From Priapulus caudatus (taxonomy: Eukaryota > Priapulida > Priapulimorpha > Priapulimorphida > Priapulidae), in NCBI RefSeq assembly GCF_000485595.1, contig NW_014577518.1:143548-168261 (forward strand): 24,714 nucleotides of DNA. The letters run 5' to 3'. The notes beneath the pieces were generated by a model that did not search any database, was not told where the DNA came from, and saw nothing but the letters and a program-made list of their open reading frames with translations. Shown here one piece after another: positions 9,101 to 15,600 of the stretch. Within the stretch, counting starts at the first letter, position 1, and every line of letters starts with the position of its first letter. The position numbers and the translations under genes were made by a program.

Positions 9101-11039
9101 AGACAATGACGACTTATGCGAGTTTTACTGTACTGCCACAATCTTCCACTCACATGAGTGACATACTGGATGTCTGCATAAAATCTGACGTATTGCTCGT
9201 GCTGCAGGCGACGACGACGACGCACCGCCATCGTCGCGCGGCGGCCGCAGCAGCAAGGCGGCGGCGACGCTGGCACGGCTGGACGCGTCGCAGTGGTACG
9301 GCGCGGCGATGGTGCTCACACAGGCGTGGCTGGGCGTGGACGTCGATGCGCTGCGGCGGCAGCACGTGAGGGAGCTGTACTGCAGCGGCTACGACAGACT
9401 CGCTGAGGAGGTACGACCTCATAGCTGATTACCTACGTGAGCATAGCATAGAGGTATATGTAGAGTGTAGAGGTATATGTAGGGTGTAGAGGTATATGTA
9501 GGGTGTAGAGGTATATGTAGAGTGTAGAGGTATATGTAGGGTGTAGAGGTATATGTAGGGTGTAGAGGTATATGTAGGGTGTAGAGGTATATGTAGGGTG
9601 TAGAGGTATATGTAGAGTGTAGAGGTATATGTAGAGCGTAGAGGTATATGTAGAGCGTAGAGTATTATGTAGAGTGTAGTTTAGGGGTATTTGTAGAGTG
9701 TAGGCGTGTAGAGGTATATGTTGAGCATAGTTTAGAGGTATATGTAGAGTGTAGATGTATTAGTATCGTGTAGTGTAGAAGTATATTATGTAGAGTGTAG
9801 ACGTATATGTAGAATGTAGTGTAGGTGTACACGTAGAGTGTAGTGTAGATGTATATGTAGAGCGTAGTGTAGATATATATGTAGAGTGTAACATAGACAT
9901 ATTTATAAAGCATAAAGTAGACTATACATCAATCACAGATTTAATCAGGAGTCTATCAATATTGATAGACTTCTGATTTAATCACATTGGATTTCACGAC
10001 AGGAAATATTTTTGACAAGTTTTCGACACTTGATCTCTGATTTCTTCAGTGCGTGACTATAGGTGTAGAACGTGTCTTGCTTGATCACGTCTGTCGAACG
10101 TTTGTCATGTCTTGTTGAAACGTTCTCAGCTATTCATACATGTTCTGTAATGACACTCGGGCACAGGTGCTGCTTACTGTCAGCGACCACTCCGAGATGG
10201 GGTCACAGCTACTTAGAGTGGCTGGACAGAGGTTGGCACATGCTATGCTTCAAGGCTCTTCCATTTCCAATTACGTTTCACATTGCTCGACGAAGCTGAT
10301 CTCCTGGCTGTCCAGTATGGTGAGTGCACTGTCAAAACCGCCGGGGAAGTTGCGATAAGTCGAGAGGGTGATGCACAGTGGTAAGGTATCAAATTGGAGA
10401 CGTCTCACGCGCTGTTCAGCCTCGGATCTGTTTAATACTGAGAGCATGCGGGGTGTGTTATTACGATTAATAAGTTTCCAGATCACCCAGAAACTGAACT
10501 ACGACCAAACACGTGTTAGCGGTCACCTCTGTAGAACGAACACCTGTCCATAAAGGTCACTTGGGGATTTCTTTCTGTGGCAATTATACAAGGAAACCAC
10601 CTTCATGGACACCTGTCTATAAAGGACATTTTTGGTGTTTACATTAAGTAGACCTTGCATATACAGGTTGCAAAGATGTTATAGTTAGTTATAATGAGAC
10701 GTTGATGAATTGAGAAATATCATTCGTACGTTTTAACTCTAAATCCCTCCTACCTGCATACTCATCATGGCAACTTTGGCAATATTGGCAAAAATGCAAT
10801 TTTCTGTACTGGTATCTGCGCGGTTTATAAATGAATCGCGCCACCGTGTGTTACGATCGTGAGCGGTGTAACGTGTGATCGTTCGACTATGATCATTTCA
10901 GGACTACACGTCACTGCGCGTGGCAGACGTGCCCTGCGAAGACACAGCCATTCTCGTCAGTCACGTGATCAATCAGCTTCCAGAGACACACGAGGAGTAT
11001 GACCTAGCAGTAGAACTTGTGGAAGTCGTGCACTCATGA
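99..11039 (+). CDS. RAB3GAP2: Rab3 GTPase-activating protein non-catalytic subunit (3' part, 22 exons)
   Basis: The join is 99-181, 433-588, 894-1039, 1364-1604, 1942-2039, 2371-2467, 2661-2803, 2845-2886, 3055-3280, 3576-3779, 3897-4045, 4428-4494, 5001-5071, 5432-5467, 5705-5782, 6173-6208, 7017-7232, 7560-7649, 7970-8099, 9208-9410, 10167-10319, 10902-11039. All junctions are GT/AG and phase-compatible, giving about 933 residues and a TGA stop at 11037-11039. Recognised from C-terminal landmarks of the family: [20 protein letters not shown] joined to [19 protein letters not shown], and a final INQLPE...[11 protein letters not shown]. The human protein is about 1390 residues, so roughly the first third, including the RAB3GAP2_N domain, lies upstream. 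In known animals RAB3GAP2 binds the catalytic RAB3GAP1; the complex is a GAP for Rab3 and an exchange factor for Rab18 at the ER. Family assignment is strong; exon boundaries without cDNA are predictions, weakest at 1364. Confidence 0.9.
433..588 (+). CDS. RAB3GAP2: RAB3GAP2 exon 2 of window
   Basis: The acceptor CTCTTCAG ends at 432 and the donor GTGATT starts at 589. G181 joined to AT at 433-434 gives an Asp codon. The exon encodes [20 protein letters not shown] and on to SMLRQLDSH. The open frame runs further upstream, but only this acceptor restores the phase of exon 1. Confidence 0.8.
894..1039 (+). CDS. RAB3GAP2: RAB3GAP2 exon 3 of window
   Basis: The acceptor TGTCACAG ends at 893 and the donor GTATGT starts at 1040. 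The exon encodes a helical stretch, [20 protein letters not shown] through NNTSE, and ends in phase 0. Confidence 0.8.
1364..1604 (+). CDS. RAB3GAP2: RAB3GAP2 exon 4 of window
   Basis: The exon encodes [20 protein letters not shown] onward to [10 protein letters not shown] and ends in phase 1 at donor GTATGA. The acceptor is a less common GCAAG ending at 1363, chosen because it keeps phase 0 with the preceding exon. This is the least certain boundary of the gene. Confidence 0.7.
1942..2039 (+). CDS. RAB3GAP2: RAB3GAP2 exon 5 of window
   Basis: The acceptor TTTTCCAG ends at 1941 and the donor GTATGC starts at 2040. The exon encodes [20 protein letters not shown] through IQPENLF and ends in phase 0. 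Confidence 0.8.
2371..2467 (+). CDS. RAB3GAP2: RAB3GAP2 exon 6 of window
   Basis: The acceptor TTGTTTTAG ends at 2370 and the donor GTAAGT starts at 2468. The exon encodes [20 protein letters not shown] through HLCSMQ, tryptophan-rich and helical, and ends in phase 1. Confidence 0.8.
2661..2803 (+). CDS. RAB3GAP2: RAB3GAP2 exon 7 of window
   Basis: The acceptor TTTGTAG ends at 2660 and the donor GTTTGT starts at 2804. The exon encodes [20 protein letters not shown] through LVEGALTK, phase 0. It is separated from the next exon by an intron of only 41 nt. Confidence 0.8.
2845..2886 (+). CDS. RAB3GAP2: RAB3GAP2 exon 8 of window (42 nt)
   Basis: A 14-codon exon, [14 protein letters not shown], starting and ending in phase 0. 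The acceptor AGTTGTAG ends at 2844 and the donor GTGAGT starts at 2887. Reading straight through the preceding 41 nt would shift the frame and reach a stop at 2888, which supports splicing here. Confidence 0.7.
3055..3280 (+). CDS. RAB3GAP2: RAB3GAP2 exon 9 of window
   Basis: The acceptor ACTTGCAG ends at 3054 and the donor GTGTGT starts at 3281. The exon encodes a proline-rich start ([15 protein letters not shown]), then a helical stretch [20 protein letters not shown] and [18 protein letters not shown]. It ends in phase 1. Confidence 0.8.
3576..3779 (+). CDS. RAB3GAP2: RAB3GAP2 exon 10 of window
   Basis: The acceptor TGCGAAG ends at 3575 and the donor GTATTT starts at 3780. The exon encodes [20 protein letters not shown], then an acidic, Gln/Asp/Ser-rich linker ([17 protein letters not shown]) that is probably disordered. 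It ends in phase 1. Confidence 0.75.
3897..4045 (+). CDS. RAB3GAP2: RAB3GAP2 exon 11 of window
   Basis: The acceptor ACTGCCAG ends at 3896 and the donor GTGATC starts at 4046. The exon encodes [20 protein letters not shown] through [14 protein letters not shown], consistent with the start of the conserved C-terminal helical domain. It ends in phase 0. Confidence 0.85.
4428..4494 (+). CDS. RAB3GAP2: RAB3GAP2 exon 12 of window
   Basis: The acceptor CATTGCAG ends at 4427 and the donor GTGAGT starts at 4495. The exon encodes [20 protein letters not shown] then QH and one base of a Gly codon. Confidence 0.85.
5001..5071 (+). CDS. RAB3GAP2: RAB3GAP2 exon 13 of window
   Basis: The acceptor TTCGTTAG ends at 5000 and the donor GTCAGT starts at 5072. 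The exon completes Gly and encodes [20 protein letters not shown] through IDK, phase 0. It leads directly into the [12 protein letters not shown] exon. Confidence 0.85.
5432..5467 (+). CDS. RAB3GAP2: RAB3GAP2 exon 14 of window (36 nt)
   Basis: A twelve-codon exon, [12 protein letters not shown], phase 0 at both ends, between acceptor CGATTTAG and donor GTATGT. The [10 protein letters not shown] stretch is a family landmark as I remember it. Confidence 0.85.
5705..5782 (+). CDS. RAB3GAP2: RAB3GAP2 exon 15 of window
   Basis: The acceptor ACCTTTAG ends at 5704 and the donor GTAAGA starts at 5783. It is a phase 0-0 exon of 26 codons, [20 protein letters not shown] through LDIIRE. Confidence 0.85.
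6173..6208 (+). CDS. RAB3GAP2: RAB3GAP2 exon 16 of window (36 nt)
   Basis: A twelve-codon phase 0-0 exon, [12 protein letters not shown], between acceptor CTTCCAG ending at 6172 and donor GTGACC at 6209. Short, but in frame with both neighbours. Confidence 0.65.
6209..7016 (+). other. RAB3GAP2 intron, no features seen
   Basis: An 808-nt AT-rich intron. I see no exon, tandem repeat or terminal-repeat element in it. Confidence 0.7.
7017..7232 (+). CDS. RAB3GAP2: RAB3GAP2 exon 17 of window
   Basis: The acceptor CGTTCCAG ends at 7016 and the donor GTATAC starts at 7233. It is a phase 0-0 exon of 72 codons. It contains [20 protein letters not shown], then [20 protein letters not shown] and the family landmark [10 protein letters not shown] at its end. 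Confidence 0.92.
7560..7649 (+). CDS. RAB3GAP2: RAB3GAP2 exon 18 of window
   Basis: The acceptor TACTGCAG ends at 7559 and the donor GTATAT starts at 7650. The exon opens with [13 protein letters not shown], continuing the conserved DSKGKNAxF junction across the intron. Phase 0-0, 30 codons. Confidence 0.92.
7970..8099 (+). CDS. RAB3GAP2: RAB3GAP2 exon 19 of window
   Basis: The acceptor TTGTGTAG ends at 7969 and the donor GTAAAT starts at 8100. The exon encodes [20 protein letters not shown] through [10 protein letters not shown] and ends in phase 1. The second half is a variable linker. An internal GTAAGC at 8039 could act as an alternative donor. Confidence 0.85.
8204..9130. mobile_element. 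pogo/Tigger-like non-autonomous element
   Basis: The left end CAGTAAAACTTGCATAAGTCG and the inverted right end match at 20 of 21 positions. The element is flanked by TA on both sides (8202-8203 and 9131-9132), as for Tc1/mariner/pogo insertions. More degenerate copies of the CGACTTATGCGA motif lie near both ends. I recognise no transposase; the open frames inside are short. It fills most of the intron between exons 19 and 20, beginning 104 bp after the donor and ending 77 bp before the acceptor. Confidence 0.85.
9208..9410 (+). CDS. RAB3GAP2: RAB3GAP2 exon 20 of window (GC-rich)
   Basis: The acceptor GTGCTGCAG ends at 9207 and the donor GTACGA starts at 9411. The exon begins with a run of Asp codons and a Ser/Arg/Gly/Ala-rich linker, then the conserved helices: [39 protein letters not shown]. 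It is far richer in G+C than its neighbours. Phase 1 in, phase 0 out. Confidence 0.88.
9446..9905. repeat. 19-bp minisatellite in RAB3GAP2 intron
   Basis: A tandem array of a unit close to GTGTAGAGGTATATGTAGG, regular to about 9660 and increasingly diverged after it. The open frame on the complementary strand (Tyr/Ile/Thr-rich) is only translated repeat. Confidence 0.9.
9943..9978. repeat. 36-bp near-perfect palindrome
   Basis: The left half AATCAGGAGTCTATCAAT is followed directly by its complement with one mismatch and no loop. The flanking GATTTAATCA words repeat on both sides. Its AATCAGGAGT end resembles the ends of the hairpin elements at 22485 and 23452. Confidence 0.8.
10167..10319 (+). 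CDS. RAB3GAP2: RAB3GAP2 exon 21 of window
   Basis: The acceptor GGGCACAG ends at 10166 and the donor GTGAGT starts at 10320. Phase 0-0, 51 codons. It contains [20 protein letters not shown], a strongly conserved C-terminal motif, and [11 protein letters not shown]. Confidence 0.92.
10540..10627. repeat. two direct copies of a CACCTGTCYATAAAGG motif
   Basis: ACACCTGTCCATAAAGG at 10540 and ACACCTGTCTATAAAGG at 10609 are 69 bp apart inside the last intron of RAB3GAP2. A related GGTCACCTCT precedes at 10521. This resembles worn ends of a DNA transposon, but I could not define termini. Confidence 0.4.
10902..11039 (+). CDS. RAB3GAP2: RAB3GAP2 terminal exon
   Basis: The acceptor ATCATTTCAG ends at 10901. 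There are 45 codons plus TGA. The exon encodes [40 protein letters not shown] and EVVHS, matching the expected C-terminus of the family (the VI.LLPE..xQYxLAL.L.E pattern). Confidence 0.92.
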   Translation, partial: DYTSLRVADVPCEDTAILVSHVINQLPETHEEYDLAVELVEVVHS

Positions 11040-12770
11040 AGCGTGCTGCCATCTATGCAAAGAAAGCAAAACCGCACGATGTTGGCAAGGTGCCATGTTC
11101 AAGCTGCGTTTGTGCCCTGCGTCTGCGGGTCGTATATAAGTCACATTTCAAGGTGTAGCTTACCTGTGCGTGCTTTAGTGCGTGACGTACGATGTCCGTT
11201 CTTAAAGTGCGCTTCTTTGAGCTGTTTAGGAGCAGCAACAGCTTCCCAGCTGTTCAGAACCAATGTAGTTACAAAGCTTGTGAACGGTTGTTCTTTTCTT
11301 GCCGACGCACTTCTCTGGAATTCTGCTGTTAACAAAACTATGAAAGCACATGGTGCAGAGATTAATTAGGAATATATATGTAATACGCAGTTTACACGAT
11401 TTAACACATCTGCATGCTTTACTTGCGTTTACTGAAAAGTATATTTAGTAATCGAATACATGTGATACCCAGTGTTCATGTTTCATTTGCTTACAGTAAA
11501 ACAGCAGCTTGATATTGGTTATAATATGTATAGAATTTTATCTGCAGGAGGTTTTTAGATATTTATCTCGTTCGCTACCTATATGAGTCTTATGCACTGG
11601 AAAAAACGATACGTATATTAAGAAAATTTGTCCATGTAAAGTTGCGTTGCGGTTTGTATAGCGATAGCGGTGCATGTAAAAGCCTTATATAAAATGAAAA
11701 TGATAGTATTAAATTAATAAATGTTAAATGAAAATAAATTAATCACTTTCAGAATGTTTTAGGAAAGATAATAATTTATACTATATCTCATAGAACTATG
11801 ATCATACATATTGTCAAACCTGCATGCAGGATTTGGAAATTTGACCAAGTTGAGTTGATGTAAATGCAAAAAAAATAATATTTTTATTCTCGTTTTTTTT
11901 TTGGTTTCGTGTTTTTGATCAAGCCACAGTATCGCAAATGTAGCATTGCAATTTCATTTTCCCCTCTAATACAAGAGCGAGAATACAACTCCGAATATGT
12001 TTTCGCAGGTTCCCAAGGTCCGGAAGGTAATTATATGTATATGGATTATGTATTATATAATTGTGTCCGTGTCCCTATTTCCTCCCCAACCTCCCTCACT
12101 ACCTCTCTTGCTTACTCGCACCCTTCCTCCCTCACTCGCTCTTCCTCTCTCCTTTCCTCTTTCCTCTATTCGTTCCTCCTATCTCGCACCCCCAACTCTC
12201 TGATTTTTCCTCCTTCCTAGCATTATCAGTGTCTGTCTCCGTTTGTTTAATGATATTAAGAAGTGATACTGCGGTCCCATGTAGAATACGGCTTGTTAAA
12301 TGAGTCACGAACCACGCTGCTTTCATGTGAACACCTATGAACGTCGAACGAGGCTAATCCGTCGTGGAGGCCGACTCACAACGCTCCTCTCATCACAAAA
12401 AGCACGTAGAAATTTCCGCATTGGTGTAATGGCTCACATTCTACTTCGTAAGTGCAAGTACCTTCTCTCCGAACCTTCGGCGACTTTCTGTGAGGTACAT
12501 GTACGTCAACACCAGCAAGGTGAGTCTTTTCATATCAAAGCCGCGTGACAACCACCGCGAAGGCAACGTCAAATATCAGTGCAGCGGCGTATAGCGTAAA
12601 CTGTAGATATAATAATAATAACACTGCGTTATATGATATCTACGGCGTAAACTGATACGCCATTAATTCGGCGATTCGTAACAATGCCGTTTCGCTTTTA
12701 CCCGTATCCATGGCAACTGATAAACACTCGACTTTCGCACGCGACGAATGAAGAGGATAATAAGTAAAAG
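11040..12770. other. 3' UTR and intergenic region
   Basis: No coding region could be supported here. The open frame at 11043-11369 begins just after the RAB3GAP2 stop and reads as UTR. A C/T-rich tract lies at about 12080-12230. A basic open frame at 12300-12548 has no recognisable domain. Confidence 0.5.
11716..11738 (+). promoter_or_regulatory. candidate poly(A) signals for RAB3GAP2
   Basis: Two AATAAA hexamers at 11716-11721 and 11733-11738, about 680 bp after the stop codon. They are the first canonical hexamers I noticed downstream. The sequence is AT-rich, so chance occurrence is possible. Confidence 0.45.
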
Positions 12771-12799
12771 CGGCACATCATTAGACGTCGTTCGGCGGC

Positions 12800-12826
12800 G
12801 GGGGGTGGGGTGGGGTGGAGGGGGGG
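12800..12826 (+). promoter_or_regulatory. G-quadruplex motif
   Basis: Runs of 6, 4, 4 and 7 guanines are separated by T, T and TGGA. This meets the canonical four-run, short-loop definition with room to spare. Confidence 0.75.
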
Positions 12827-13004
12827 TTCCTCCCGCTGCACGCGGCGCCGCCGATGTAAGATGCCGTAAGAGGCTACAGGGAAAACTCATTTCCGCACGC
12901 ACGCGTCCGCGCAACCGCGTCGAGTTGCTTAACGTGCGCGGATGTTGTCGTGTGCGTAATGAATATGCCTGCCTACTCGGACTAATGATAGTCAGCGGCA
13001 CCTG

Positions 13005-13362
13005 ATGCGGCCGGCGCTAAGATTAGACACTTGGTCGACACCTGCACTTATAGGCGATGATCGCAGTGTGAGCGTCGTCTGCTTCCGTAAACACGGTGAT
13101 GTGCACCGGGTCGTTGTCACCTGTGATTGGGTGCTCGTCGCTGCGCGCAGCGGGAGATGCTGGTTGCACGCAGACGCGCGGCGCGAACGAGCGCAGGCGG
13201 ACGGATGCATGCATGCGTGCTCTCCTCCTACGTGCTCGCATTACAGAATATGCGCACATGATAGTGATGCGCGCGGATTACATGTGCTGCTGCCGCAAGC
13301 AGCTGCACGCAGCAGCGGCGCTAGTAGAGCCGCAGCAGCAGCAGTAGTGGTCTTCCGACACG
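13005..13362 (+). CDS. possible first coding exon of the ankyrin gene (speculative)
   Basis: An ATG at 13005 opens a frame of 119 codons to a GTGAGT donor at 13363 in phase 1, matching the phase-1 acceptor at 15521. Joined, it would run into the first ankyrin repeat as FRHG-ARGLSPLMLAC. The encoded peptide is Arg/Ala/Cys-rich with no recognised domain and could be spurious translation of a CpG island. Another possible start is the in-frame Met in GCMHACS. Confidence 0.2.
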
Positions 13363-13367
13363 GTGAG

Positions 13368-13368
<1 letters not shown>

Positions 13369-13426
<58 letters not shown>

Positions 13427-13445
13427 CGTGTGTGTGTGTGCGCGC
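13369..13445. repeat. (GT)n microsatellite
   Basis: An almost pure TG dinucleotide run, with a few GC interruptions near its right end. It starts just after a candidate GTGAGT splice donor. Confidence 0.95.
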
Positions 13446-13535
13446 ATGTAAGTTGTACTGGTGGCTACAGCTCAGAGATTGGGGCGTCTAACTGATGCGA
13501 TCGCGTGATGTGCGGGAATGTCTGTGTGGTTGAGT

Positions 13536-15262
13536 GAACGGGTAAACGAACTGTACGAATGTACGAATTGTTTAATGCGTGAATGTACGAATGGCTGAAT
13601 GAGTGAATGTACGAATGGTTGAATGAGTAATGAATGCACGAATGGTTGAATGAGTTAATGAATGCACGAATGGTTGAATGTGTAAATATACGAATGACTG
13701 AATGTACGAATGGTTGAATGATTGAAGGCGTGAATGTACGAATTGTTTAATGCGTGAATTTACGAATGGCTGAATGAGTGAATGTACGAATGGTTGAATG
13801 AGTAAATGTACGAATGGTTGAATGAGTGAATGTACGAATGATTGAATGCGTGAATGTGTGAATGAGTAAATGTACGAATGGTTGAATGAGTGAATGTACA
13901 AATGGCTGAATGAGTGAATGCGTGAATGTACGAATTGTTTAATGCGTGAATTTACGGATGGTTGAATGAGTGAATGTACGAATGGTTGAATGAGGGAATG
14001 TACGAATGGTTGAATGAGTGAATGAGTGAACGAATGCACGAATGGTTAAATGAGTAAATGAATGCACGAATGGTTGAATGAGTAAATATACGAATGACTG
14101 AATGTACGAATGGCTGAATGAGTGAATGTACGAATGATTGAATGCGTGAATGTACAAATTGTTTAATGCGTGAATTTACGAATGGTTGAATGAGTGAATT
14201 AGTGAATGAGTGAATGTACGAATGGTTGGATGAGTGAATGTACGAATGATTGAATGCGTGAATGTACGAATTGTTTAATGCGTGAATTACGAATGGTTGA
14301 ATGCATGAATTGCTGAATGAAGGTGAATGTACGAATGGTGGTATGAGTGAATGTACGAATGTTTGAATGAGTGAATGCTACGGAATTGTTGAATGACGGT
14401 GAATGTTGTGAATGAGTGAATGTAACGAATGGTTAGATGAGTCGAATTGTACGAATGCGTTGAATGACGTGAATGGAATGGCTTGATATGAGCGTGAATG
14501 TTACGAACATGGTTGACATGAGTGAATGTTCCGAATGGTTGGAGAGTGCATATTCTTACGAATAGGTTGAAGTGAGTAAATGTAACGAATGTTAATAATG
14601 TGAATGTTACGAATGGTTTGGATGAGAATGTACTAATGTTGATGACTTGAATGTACGAATGGTTGAATGACTGAATGTAAATGGTTGAGAGTGAATGTGT
14701 AGAATGAGTGAAGTACGAATGGTTGAATGGAGAATAAATGCTACGAATGCGTTGAATGAGTACATGTACGAATGGCTTGAATGAGTGAATGCCACGAAAT
14801 GCTGAATGCAGTGAATGTACGAATGCCATTGAATGCTGATGTACAAATTGTTTAATGCGTGAATTTACGAATGGTTGAATGGTCGTGAATATACGAATGG
14901 TTGATATGAGTGATGTACGAATGGTTGAGATGAACGAAGTACTATGATGAATGATAATGAATGCACGAATAGTTGAATGAGTAAATATACGAATTGACTG
15001 AATGGTCTTGGAATTGCGCTGACATGTACGAATGGTTGAAAAGTGAATGTACGCAGATGTTGGATGATGTGAATGTACGAATGGTTGAATGAGTGAATGT
15101 ACGAATGGTTGAATGAGTGAATGTACGAATGGTTGAATGAGTGAATGTACGAATGGTTGGATGAGTGAATGTACGAATGGTCGGATGAGTGAATGTACGA
15201 ATGGTTGAATGGTTGAATGAGTGAATGTACGAATCGTCGGATGAGTGAATGCGTGAATTGGG
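13536..15262. repeat. 24-bp minisatellite array, about 1.7 kb
   Basis: The unit is close to TGAATGTACGAATGGTTGAA plus TGAG, with shorter variants such as GCGTGAATGTACGAATTGTT. The array is regular at 13536-14330 and again at 15065-15262. Between these the repeats are broken by many one-base insertions and losses. The long complementary-strand open frame (His/Ser/Phe/Ile repeats) is a by-product. It lies in the presumed first intron of the ankyrin gene. Confidence 0.95.
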
Positions 15263-15294
15263 AAATGCGTGGTGTAAAGCGTGAATGACTCATT

Positions 15295-15365
15295 TGTTCT
15301 TTTTTTCTTTTTTTCGATTGAAAAAGTGAGCGAAGGGAGAGAAAGAGAGAGAAAGAGTGAGATAG
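15295..15365. repeat. T-rich then GA-rich low-complexity tract
   Basis: A T-run with C interruptions (about 15295-15316) followed by GAGAGAAAGAGAGAGAAAGAG (about 15338-15360), between the minisatellite and the first clear ankyrin exon. Confidence 0.8.
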
Positions 15366-15520
15366 TAAAATTGACAGAGGGGAAAGCGTGCGAGGAAATG
15401 GAGCGTGATAGAGCCACAAGGAACAGAAATAACGTAATGCAATAATAAATTCCCAAAACGCAATTTCCAACAAAGGTGCGACAGACATGCAACGCAAGCA
15501 TTCCTCGAGGAGCTGGTCAG

Positions 15521-15600
15521 GCGCACGGGGTCTCTCACCGCTAATGCTGGCCTGTCAGCAGGAGAACGCCGAGACAGTAAAAATGCTCATACAGAGTCAG
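15521..15600 (+). CDS. ankyrin gene exon a (ankyrin repeat 1)
   Basis: Encodes ARGLSPLMLACQQENAETVK then MLIQSQ, a typical TPLMLA ankyrin helix pair, ending in phase 0 at donor GTGAGT (15601). The chosen acceptor is CTGGTCAG ending at 15520. The frame stays open about 70 nt upstream, so an earlier start (for example after GCAAG at 15498) is possible. Confidence 0.75.

Larger units (their letters stand above)
12770..13362 (+). promoter_or_regulatory. CpG-rich block, candidate promoter/5' region of the ankyrin gene
   Basis: This stretch is dense in CG dinucleotides, in contrast with the AT-rich flanks. It contains a G-quadruplex motif and lies upstream of the ankyrin exons on the same strand. 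It ends in CAG-type repeats and a consensus GTGAGT donor at 13363. Promoter function is inferred from composition and position only. Confidence 0.4.

Noticed and set aside
9665-9913. Tyr/Ile/Thr-rich open frame on the complementary strand
   Set aside because: By-product of the 19-bp minisatellite.
11043-11369. 108-codon open frame just after the RAB3GAP2 stop
   Set aside because: Position and composition fit 3' UTR; no family resemblance.
12300-12548. Basic 82-codon open frame in the intergenic region
   Set aside because: A donor-like GTGAGT follows at 12519, but no acceptor-phase partner or domain supports it.
13572-15501. Long complementary-strand open frames rich in His-Ser-Phe-Ile repeats
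   Set aside because: They are translations of the 24-bp minisatellite; a 24-bp unit keeps any stop-free frame open.
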